From Candidatus Bathyarchaeota archaeon (GTDB lineage: Archaea > Thermoproteota > Bathyarchaeia > Bathyarchaeales > Bathyarchaeaceae): DNA of 42,348 bases. A model generated the notes under the pieces. It searched no databases and was not told the origin of the DNA. It worked only from the letters and a program-made list of their open reading frames with translations. The position numbers and the translations under genes are program-made. Within the stretch, counting starts at the first letter, position 1. Every line of letters starts with the position of its first letter. The stretch spans positions 1 through 42,348 of the forward strand of contig JAOUKN010000007.1 of the NCBI GenBank assembly GCA_029882515.1. The letters are read 5' to 3'. Shown in pieces: positions 1-6,537 of the stretch.

Positions 1-1521
1 TTATTTAGGTAGTTTCATAACTTTTTTCCAGATTTCCTCGTTATCAATGCAACCGATGTCTGCTGCGTTTAAGTTCCCATTAAAATAGCTGTAGGATCTC
101 GCTCTGCATCCTCCACATATGTATTTATCCTTACAGTTCCCACATCCGATAACTCGGCCGTCTATTTCGTAGGTTTCTAGATTTTCTCTTTTTCTTAGAT
201 TCCAAAGCATGGGATCATTGTCCCAAATTTGTTCAAAACTAGCTTTTAATATGTTTCCGAGCACTGTGTGCTTATTTGTTGGGAAGAAAACACAGGGTTT
301 TATGTCCCCATTGGGTTCTAAGGCAATGTAGAGTCTTCCAGCCCCACACCCGCCTAGGAAGTTTGCTACCGCTTCTACGCCCTTCTTAGCGGCATAATGA
401 GCGGATACGGTGAACCCCTCTCCTTTCTCCATTGCAAGTCTCTTTACCACACTTGCAAATTGAGGGCAAGTGCTGAAAAACCTGTCAACGGCTATCTGAG
501 ATTTTCCAAATTTTTCCTCTTCCTCTTTTACTTTTAGATATAATCCGACAATTCGTTTAGCAATGGTTTCAAGAAGCAATAATCTTTCTTTGGGGGTTAG
601 ATCGAGTTCTACAAGTTCCTTGGCTCTTCCTGTTGGGATGTAGTTAAAGTGCATGAATCTCGCTTGCAATTCTTCTGCGATATCCATTATTTTCGAAACT
701 TCGTTCAAGTTGTCCCGGTGAACTGTTGTGGCTATACATGTGTCCAGACCTTCATCCACACAATTCCGTATTCCATCCATCGTTTTTTCAAAGCAGCCAG
801 ACACCATTCTAAAACGTTCATGGACTTCTTTGCTGGCGCCATCAAGGCTTATTTCCACGTATTCTATGCCCATCTCTTTGAGCTTCTTTACATTGTCTTT
901 TGTGAGTAATGTGCCATTTGTCGCGATGCTTAAGTAGGGTATCTTCTTTCTTGCATAGGCTGCAACTTCAAAGAAATCCTTTCTGATAAGAGGTTCTCCG
1001 CCAGAGAAGGATAAGGCTGGAAGTCCGACTCCTGCAATGTTAGATAGTTTGTCTATCGCCATGCATGCCTGTTCCGTGGTTAGTTCGGGTCGGTGAGGTC
1101 CAGCGTCTTCGTAACAGTGTTTGCATTTGAGGTTGCACGAGTATGTGAAATTCCAGACTACTTCCGCGGGACCTGCGGGGGTAAAGGGGATTTGTATGCC
1201 ATATTTTTTGACCCCTTTTATCATTAAAGCGAATCCTTTTAGCCATGCGTCTCTATACTCCTGATCTAAAAATCTGTCTTTCATGAATTTCTTATCAGCC
1301 CGCAGGAGTCTGCTACTAATTTCGAAAAGTGGATTTGCCAATTTTCGGTTCAAGCTTTCGCAATTTCTGCAGAGCTTGACATTTTCTCCGAAAAAGTCCT
1401 TTAGAGAACTTATTAATAAACTTCCGTCTTGCTCACAGTCTACGTCAAACTTTTCTATGATTGATTTAAGTATCGGGTTGATTGCCAGCAGAAGTGCGTT
1501 CTCAAAGGACTCTGTCTGCAT
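1..1521 (-). CDS. Radical SAM/SPASM domain protein
   Basis: A 506-residue radical SAM enzyme. The cluster motif CNLKCKHC has its cysteines near residues 129, 133 and 136 and binds the 4Fe-4S that cleaves S-adenosylmethionine; a GGEP motif follows near 174. The C-terminal third is a SPASM region rich in Cys (GGCGAG, IKPCVFF, GCGNC, YICGGCR, IGC), expected to bind auxiliary Fe-S clusters. About 120 N-terminal residues precede the barrel and carry a CRNC pair. SPASM enzymes modify peptides or help make cofactors such as haem; the substrate cannot be read here. The ATG at 1519-1521 is preceded on the coding strand by GGAGGAG, a strong ribosome-binding site, so the start is secure. The gene stands alone, with no obvious precursor-peptide gene beside it. 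Family call is firm; function is open. Confidence 0.9.
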   Translation of the reverse strand: MQTESFENALLLAINPILKSIIEKFDVDCEQDGSLLISSLKDFFGENVKLCRNCESLNRKLANPLFEISSRLLRADKKFMKDRFLDQEYRDAWLKGFALMIKGVKKYGIQIPFTPAGPAEVVWNFTYSCNLKCKHCYEDAGPHRPELTTEQACMAIDKLSNIAGVGLPALSFSGGEPLIRKDFFEVAAYARKKIPYLSIATNGTLLTKDNVKKLKEMGIEYVEISLDGASKEVHERFRMVSGCFEKTMDGIRNCVDEGLDTCIATTVHRDNLNEVSKIMDIAEELQARFMHFNYIPTGRAKELVELDLTPKERLLLLETIAKRIVGLYLKVKEEEEKFGKSQIAVDRFFSTCPQFASVVKRLAMEKGEGFTVSAHYAAKKGVEAVANFLGGCGAGRLYIALEPNGDIKPCVFFPTNKHTVLGNILKASFEQIWDNDPMLWNLRKRENLETYEIDGRVIGCGNCKDKYICGGCRARSYSYFNGNLNAADIGCIDNEEIWKKVMKLPK

Positions 1522-1682
1522 TGCTCTCCTCCTATAAAAAAATAATTAGTACCAGTTTGCCCTTTAAAACTGTTTTACTTCTGGGATGCCTACCTCTGAC
1601 AAAATGGTTTCTAACATTGATATGGCATTCATGTGTGGCGAGTTATGTGCCTATAAGGCGACCCATCGTGTGTGTGCGCACA

Positions 1683-1712
1683 ATTTGATGCCCCCTTTAT
1701 TTGGCGTCAAAT
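1683..1712. repeat. Inverted repeat (hairpin)
   Basis: ATTTGATGCC (1683-1692) pairs with GGCGTCAAAT (1703-1712) over 10 bp with one G-U wobble and a 10-nt loop. It directly follows the palindrome TGTGCGCACA at 1673-1682. No gene ends immediately upstream, so a terminator role is not obvious. Confidence 0.45.
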
Positions 1713-1756
1713 ATAGGCGGATACATGATCTGTTGTGTGTGCGCGAGCGAACTGGG

Positions 1757-1799
1757 AGTTGTTGTTGGTAAACGAAAATTTCAGAAAACAACAACAACT
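1757..1799. repeat. Inverted repeat (hairpin), GTT/AAC repeats
   Basis: AGTTGTTGTTG (1757-1767) is a perfect 11-bp complement of CAACAACAACT (1789-1799), with a 21-nt A-rich loop. It could be a structured RNA element or simple-sequence drift. It has no clear gene context. Confidence 0.5.
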
Positions 1800-2355
1800 G
1801 CAATGAAAAGTAAGAGCCTGTTGACGCATGAGCAAGCCTTGAAGATTCTGGCTGGTGCTTCTTTTCAAGATATGACTAAAGCTTTCAATCGTAAACTGGC
1901 GCAATCCGCATAAAGCTTAGCGGACTAGGCTTGAAAGTAGTGGTGGCTTTGCTAGGCTTTCTGACTGCTACTTCTAGGCTTGTGCCAAGCGGCCTTTTGA
2001 CGCATGAAAAGCGCGTATGTTGTCGACTTTTTTCGTTACCTTTTGGATCTTTGGAAAAAAGGTCGTTTTCAACATATGGTTGCTATTAGGCTCCAAATAT
2101 CGTCGGCACATACCTTTGCTCCGAAGCACGGCTACTTTATTATGGAAAGAATGTATTTCCAATTTACCACATACCGACGTGCAAGCCCTATTCTTTTCCA
2201 TTCAGTTAACATGTACAAGTCTCTAAGAATTCGAGGTATATCTTGCAAATCTCTGAGTGCGGCAATTTTTGTCACACAGACAGCCAAAATCATCCTACCA
2301 AAAGTTTTAGTGCCTTTGCTGACTAAAAAGATGACTGTCCTTACGGTGAAAACTA

Positions 2356-3276
2356 TTGTTAAAACCAATTCAAACAACCGCTATGAGAATAAAACGGCTT
2401 GAAGTTCAAGGCGCCAGAAACGTCGCCGTAGCCGTCATACAAGCGATAGAAACTCTAGCGAAAGAAACAAAAGCGAAGAACAAAAAAGAATTCATGAAGG
2501 AACTCTCAGAGGCCAAGGAAATCCTCTTTTCTTCAAGAGAGACCGAGCCGTTCATGAGAAATGCTGTCCGATGGATAATAAGTCAAGTAGAAAAAAGTGT
2601 CCATGAAAAAGTTGAGGAACTAGCTGAAATAGTCTCCTTCACTTCTCAAGAGTTTCTCAAAAATCTTGAAGATTCAAAAAGAAAAATTGCTGAAATAGGA
2701 GGTAAAAGAATTAGGAACAATTCAGTAATTCTAACCCACTGCCACTCATCAACAGTCACTTATTTGTTGAGAAGAGCTAAACTAGAAGGAAGATCCTTTG
2801 AAGTTATCTGCACTGAAAGTAGACCTGTCTTTCAAGGCAGAATAACCACGAAAGAAATGTTAGAATTAGGCGTGAATACTACTTTGATTGTGGACTCCGC
2901 TGCACGCTTTTTCATGAATCACGTTGACCTTGTAATTGTGGGAGCAGATGCCATAACCTCAGAGGGAAATGTGGTGAACAAAATTGGAACAAGCATGATC
3001 GCCCTCATAGCTCAGGAAGCCAGAACACCATTCTACGTGGTTTCTGAACTTCTAAAGTTCGACCCCATAACCATGTACGGAGACTATGAAAAAATAGAGG
3101 AAAGAAGCCCAAATGAAATTTGGGAAAATCCTCCAAAAAACTTAATCATAAAAAACCCTGCCTTTGATATTACAAGGAGAGATTTTATTCACGGCATAAT
3201 ATGTGAAGAGGGGATAATCTCTCCTCACTCAATAATCCAAGTGATGCATAGAAAATATCCGTGGGTTCTTGAGTAA
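2356..3276 (+). CDS. e2b2: Ribose-1,5-bisphosphate isomerase
   Basis: A 306-residue enzyme of the eIF2B-alpha/methylthioribose-1-phosphate isomerase superfamily. In the archaeal AMP pathway it converts ribose-1,5-bisphosphate to ribulose-1,5-bisphosphate, the RuBisCO substrate. The motifs THCHSSTV (Cys129), CTESRP, VDSAA and IVGADAI (Asp198) are present; the Cys/Asp spacing of 69 residues equals that of the catalytic pair Cys133/Asp202 in the Thermococcus kodakarensis enzyme. The TTG start at 2356 is chosen because GGTGA lies 6 nt upstream; the alternative ATG at 2383 has no ribosome-binding site and would trim nine residues. It converges on the RuBisCO gene, 8 nt away, and lies 1.3 kb from AMP phosphorylase. 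This context makes the R15P isomerase call much safer than a translation-factor-like role. Confidence 0.92.
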   Translation: MLKPIQTTAMRIKRLEVQGARNVAVAVIQAIETLAKETKAKNKKEFMKELSEAKEILFSSRETEPFMRNAVRWIISQVEKSVHEKVEELAEIVSFTSQEFLKNLEDSKRKIAEIGGKRIRNNSVILTHCHSSTVTYLLRRAKLEGRSFEVICTESRPVFQGRITTKEMLELGVNTTLIVDSAARFFMNHVDLVIVGADAITSEGNVVNKIGTSMIALIAQEARTPFYVVSELLKFDPITMYGDYEKIEERSPNEIWENPPKNLIIKNPAFDITRRDFIHGIICEEGIISPHSIIQVMHRKYPWVLE

Positions 3277-3284
3277 CCAAACCG

Positions 3285-4514
3285 CTAAGCGTGTTGTCCC
3301 CATATTTGCAGTGCTGTTTCAAGTTCTCGGTGCTCTTTAGCATATTCGCGTAGAGACATGCCCCTTAAAGTCGCATCTACCGCTTGTCGCATAGCTCTTG
3401 CTCCTGCAACTGTTCCATCTCTGTGACCGTGAATCCCTCCCCCAGCTTGGATTACCAAATCTTCTCCGAAAAACTCGATTAACGCAGGAACTAATCCTGG
3501 ATGCAAACCGCCCGAGGCAACGGGCAAAACTCGTTTTAACCCGCTCATTTCTTCCTTCAGTGCTTCATAGTTCTCCGCGACTTCCTCTCTTGTTTCAAAC
3601 ATTTTTCCAACAACAGTGCCCACGTGAAGCTGATCCACACCTATTATTCTAGCTATTTTCGCTATTACCCGCATCGAAATTCCATGCTTAGGATTTTTGG
3701 TAAACGCTGCATGCCCAGCTCTATGGCCATGAATTATGAGGTTAAAATCTTGTTCACGTAGCGTCTGTAAAGCGGAAAAGCCACAGGTTATAACGTCAAC
3801 CATGACGTATTCTCCACCATGGTTAAGAACAAACTCAGCTCTACTCAGCATCTCCTCCGTCTCCGCTGTAATATTAGCCATGTAAACTCTTCTTTCACCA
3901 GTTTCTTCTTCAGCTCTGTCTCGACTCTCCAATGTCTTTATGACACGGTCTTCAAATGGATTAAACCTTTGATTGCTCAAGTTCTCATCGTCCTTCACTA
4001 TGTCACAACCTCCAACCCAAGCTTCATAGGCAACTTTTGCATGATCCAGAGTTGTCAACCCAAGTTTAGGCTTAATTATTGTTCCCACCAATGGCCGATC
4101 ATAAACTCTTAAAAGCTCGTGAATCCCCTCAACACCGTATTTTGGACCCCTGAAGCTTCTGATAAGATCCTGCGGAAAGTGGATGTCGTTAAGCCGTAAG
4201 TTCTTAAGAGTCTTTAATCCGAAGACATTTCCTGAAACACTACTCAATATGTTGGGCATGTTTCCTGGCTCGAAAAGTTCAATCGGATAAGCTATTCTCA
4301 CGTTATTTCTTTCTAAACTAAAGACGCGAGCGGCAAGTTTCTGAACATAGGACTTTACTGTTGTGAGTTCTGTCCACGTTCCTATCGAACTCTCCGCACA
4401 TACCCCGCCTGCAGCTTCCGCTATGCTGACACCTTCTGGTTCAACGTAAAACGTGCAAACAACATCTGTTTCTTTAGGTTTATAATTGAGGTCCACAAAA
4501 TCTACGTATCTCAA
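3285..4514 (-). CDS. rbcL: Ribulose-bisphosphate carboxylase, type III
   Basis: A 409-residue archaeal form III RuBisCO large subunit. It carboxylates ribulose-1,5-bisphosphate to two 3-phosphoglycerates in AMP salvage. The catalytic set looks intact: ESSIGTWTEL near the N terminus, GNVFG, IIKPKLGL, the carbamylated-lysine motif GGCDIVKDDE, HGHRAGH, HVGTVVGKMF, ASGGLHPG and QAGGGIHGH. Length is slightly below the roughly 420-440 residues usual for form III, mostly at the N terminus. The start is TTG at 4512-4514; an in-frame stop lies a few codons upstream, so no longer start is possible. Only a distant GAGAGG serves as ribosome-binding site. It diverges from the AMP phosphorylase gene across 95 nt containing a palindromic TATA-like element, suggesting joint control. 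No small-subunit or phosphoribulokinase gene is present. Confidence 0.96.
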   Translation of the reverse strand: MRYVDFVDLNYKPKETDVVCTFYVEPEGVSIAEAAGGVCAESSIGTWTELTTVKSYVQKLAARVFSLERNNVRIAYPIELFEPGNMPNILSSVSGNVFGLKTLKNLRLNDIHFPQDLIRSFRGPKYGVEGIHELLRVYDRPLVGTIIKPKLGLTTLDHAKVAYEAWVGGCDIVKDDENLSNQRFNPFEDRVIKTLESRDRAEEETGERRVYMANITAETEEMLSRAEFVLNHGGEYVMVDVITCGFSALQTLREQDFNLIIHGHRAGHAAFTKNPKHGISMRVIAKIARIIGVDQLHVGTVVGKMFETREEVAENYEALKEEMSGLKRVLPVASGGLHPGLVPALIEFFGEDLVIQAGGGIHGHRDGTVAGARAMRQAVDATLRGMSLREYAKEHRELETALQIWGQHA

Positions 4515-4554
4515 ACTGACCCAAGCCTCTCAATTTTGTTTATTGGATTGAGCT

Positions 4555-4571
4555 GCTTAAAGCCTTTAAGC
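4555..4571. promoter_or_regulatory. Palindromic bidirectional promoter element
   Basis: GCTTAAAG-C-CTTTAAGC is a perfect 8-bp inverted repeat around one central base (4563). Read on either strand it offers the same TTTAA TATA-like core. The centre lies 49 nt from the RuBisCO start codon and 47 nt from the AMP phosphorylase start, so each gene gets a TATA-to-start geometry of about 25 nt to transcription start plus a short leader. It could be one shared symmetric core promoter or an operator overlapping two promoters. The palindrome is seen; its function is inferred. Confidence 0.6.
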
Positions 4572-4609
4572 ATTGATTCACTTTACTTTTTGATTAAGAG
4601 TGAGTCTGA

Positions 4610-6154
4610 ATGAAGTTGCAAGCCAGACTTCTAGACATCCAAGCCGGTGGAAGAAGAATAGCCATATTAGACGACGAAACCGCGAGTCTTATCGGAGTAC
4701 ATTCATCCGACAGAGTGAAAATAACCCATAAAAATGAACATTTAATCGCTATCGTCAACATTGCTAGCAACTTTCCACGTAACTATGTGGGAGTCTACCA
4801 AGAGATCTCAACAAAGCTCGGAATGAAGAATGGAGAAACCATTGAAGTGCAACCTGCAGAAAGACCTGAGGCACTTAATTATGTTCAAGCCAAAATACGC
4901 GGTGAAACTTTACGAGAAAACGAAGTGAAAACGATAGTTGAGGAGGTTGTGGAACGTCACCTAAGCGACATTGAAATCGCGTCCTTTGTAACTGCGCTCT
5001 ATATTCATGGGTTAAGCATGGACGAAATTGAAGCTTTATCGAAAGCCATGGTGGAAACTGGTAGCACACTGACCCTTGATAAAACTCCAATTCTAGACAA
5101 GCACAGCATAGGTGGAGTACCCGGCGACAAGACAACACTTTTAATAGTACCAATTATCGCCGCAGCTGGTTTTATCATACCCAAAACCTCCTCCAGAGCA
5201 GTCACTTCTCCGGCAGGGACCGCGGACCGCGTTGAAACATTCTGTCCAGTGAACCTAACTATCGAAGAAATAAAAGAGGTAGTCCGGAAAACGAATGGTT
5301 GTATGGTTTGGGGCGGCGCCTTAGAGTTAGCTCCAGCAGATGACATTTTCATCCAAATTGAGTACCCACTGGCGATAGACCCATTGCTTCTTCCATCAAT
5401 TATGAGCAAGAAAAAAGCCATAAACGCCACACACGTAGTTATAGACATCCCAACCGGAAGAGGTGCAAAAGTAGAAACAATTGGCAGCGCAAATGCACTT
5501 GCACACGATTTCATAGAGTTAGGGAAGCGATTGGGAATAAGTGTCCAATGTGCAGTAACCTTTGGAGAACAACCTATCGGGTACGCTATAGGTCCAGCGT
5601 TAGAAGCAAGAGAAGCATTATCTACAATCATGGGAAACGGTCCAGCTGACCTTAAAGAAAAAGCAACAACCATCGCAGGCAAACTTTTTCAAATGATTGG
5701 CATCGAAAATGGAAAACAAAAGGCGGAAAGCCTCCTAAAATCAGGAAAAGCGGAAAGAAAGCTCAGACAAATAATCGAGGCACAGGGCGGAAACCCGAGT
5801 ATAAAACCTGAGGACATAAAACTTGGATCCAAAAAAGCGAAAATAACAACGGACAAAGACGGCAGAGTCTTATGGATCAACAACAGGAGCATTGTTCAAG
5901 TTGCCAGAGAAGCAGGCGCCCCCAAAGAAAAGGCAGCTGGAGTCATACTGAAAATAAAACTTGGAGAACACATTGAAAAGGGCGAGGTTCTATTTGAGAT
6001 TTACGCCGAAAGAAACACAAAATTGAACACAGCCTTAGAATTGGCAAAAAAACTTCAACCAATAGGGTTAAGCAAAAAACCAGAAGAAAGAATGCCAACG
6101 GATCACATCCCAACACGAACCAAGCAAAGAGAAGCCTTCACACTCGAGAGATAG
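4610..6154 (+). CDS. deoA: AMP phosphorylase (NMP phosphorylase)
   Basis: A 514-residue member of the thymidine/pyrimidine phosphorylase family in its long archaeal form, with an N-terminal extension of about 85 residues. Archaeal members phosphorolyse AMP, CMP and UMP to the base and ribose-1,5-bisphosphate, opening the pathway that ends in RuBisCO. The signature KHSIGGVPGDKTTLLIVPI-type stretch (about residues 163-182) and KTSSRAVTSPAGTADRVE (about 194-211) form the phosphate and substrate site. GGALELAPADD and the C-terminal barrel-sandwich part (ILKIKLGEHIEKGEVLFEI) follow. The start is ATG at 4610 with weak GAGTGAG upstream. Archaeal homologues of this type are about 500 residues, and RuBisCO and the isomerase next door argue against a plain thymidine phosphorylase. 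Confidence 0.94.
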   Translation: MKLQARLLDIQAGGRRIAILDDETASLIGVHSSDRVKITHKNEHLIAIVNIASNFPRNYVGVYQEISTKLGMKNGETIEVQPAERPEALNYVQAKIRGETLRENEVKTIVEEVVERHLSDIEIASFVTALYIHGLSMDEIEALSKAMVETGSTLTLDKTPILDKHSIGGVPGDKTTLLIVPIIAAAGFIIPKTSSRAVTSPAGTADRVETFCPVNLTIEEIKEVVRKTNGCMVWGGALELAPADDIFIQIEYPLAIDPLLLPSIMSKKKAINATHVVIDIPTGRGAKVETIGSANALAHDFIELGKRLGISVQCAVTFGEQPIGYAIGPALEAREALSTIMGNGPADLKEKATTIAGKLFQMIGIENGKQKAESLLKSGKAERKLRQIIEAQGGNPSIKPEDIKLGSKKAKITTDKDGRVLWINNRSIVQVAREAGAPKEKAAGVILKIKLGEHIEKGEVLFEIYAERNTKLNTALELAKKLQPIGLSKKPEERMPTDHIPTRTKQREAFTLER

Positions 6155-6537
6155 CCACGAAAAACCTGAAATCTTTCAGCTATCATTTTTCTTTCCTACG
6201 TTTTGCGCATGCGACGGCCTAAAACAGAAAAAAGGGGAAATTGCGGAGCACATCTTCACAGAGTACGAATAGATTCCTATCTGCTAAGTTTGGGACCGTT
6301 CCACAAAGTCTTCGCCATCAGAAAAATGTTCGGCAAATAGCAAACTTACTTGTTTACCGAACTTTGGGTTGCCTTCTCAAAGAGGGTTTCTCTCAATCAC
6401 AGAACATCTCGATCAATTAATTCAACGGATAAAGGAGGCAATTAGTATCTCTCTTTAAAAAGATAGATCAAGAAGGCAGAAGGCAATAGCAAAGTTAAAA
6501 AGACGATCTTACATTTTAGCCAAGCAGAGGGTCTGAA
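6155..6537 (+). pseudogene. Decayed coding remnant upstream of aIF5B
   Basis: No intact gene is seen. Broken forward frames hold protein-like stretches: ATG 6208 opens a 43-codon frame that ends at a TAG, and further on ITEHLDQLIQRIKEAIS, LFKKIDQEGRRQ and KAIAKLKRRSYILAKQR occur in successive frames separated by stops and frameshifts. The basic helical part from about 6400 to 6533 loosely recalls Snf7/ESCRT-III (CdvB-like) helices, but the similarity is by eye and weak. A TATA-like CTTTAAAAAG at about 6452-6461 is a promoter candidate for aIF5B. Confidence 0.3.

Larger units (their letters stand above)
1522..2355. other. Gene-poor region with hairpins
   Basis: No convincing gene is seen in about 830 nt. 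The region must hold the promoter of the radical SAM gene: on the minus strand a TTTTAAAG-type TATA candidate lies near 1562-1570, about 40 nt before the ATG. It also contains a palindrome, two sizeable hairpins and an 11-nt direct repeat, TTGACGCATGA, at about 1820-1830 and 1997-2007. Short open frames exist, for example one ending at 1913 that includes ATG 1804, but none resembles a family I know and they lack ribosome-binding sites. It could be decayed coding sequence or host a non-coding RNA. Confidence 0.5.

Noticed and set aside
1701-1913. A 70-codon forward frame ending at 1913
   Set aside because: It spans the hairpins, has no ribosome-binding site and matches nothing I know; kept only as part of the spacer note.
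2004-2402. A 132-codon frame and overlapping minus-strand frame before the isomerase gene
   Set aside because: No ribosome-binding site, no recognisable motif, odd composition, and it overlaps the SD and start of the isomerase gene.
5005-5682. A 225-codon minus-strand frame inside AMP phosphorylase
   Set aside because: Shadow of the strong forward gene; no motifs or start signals.
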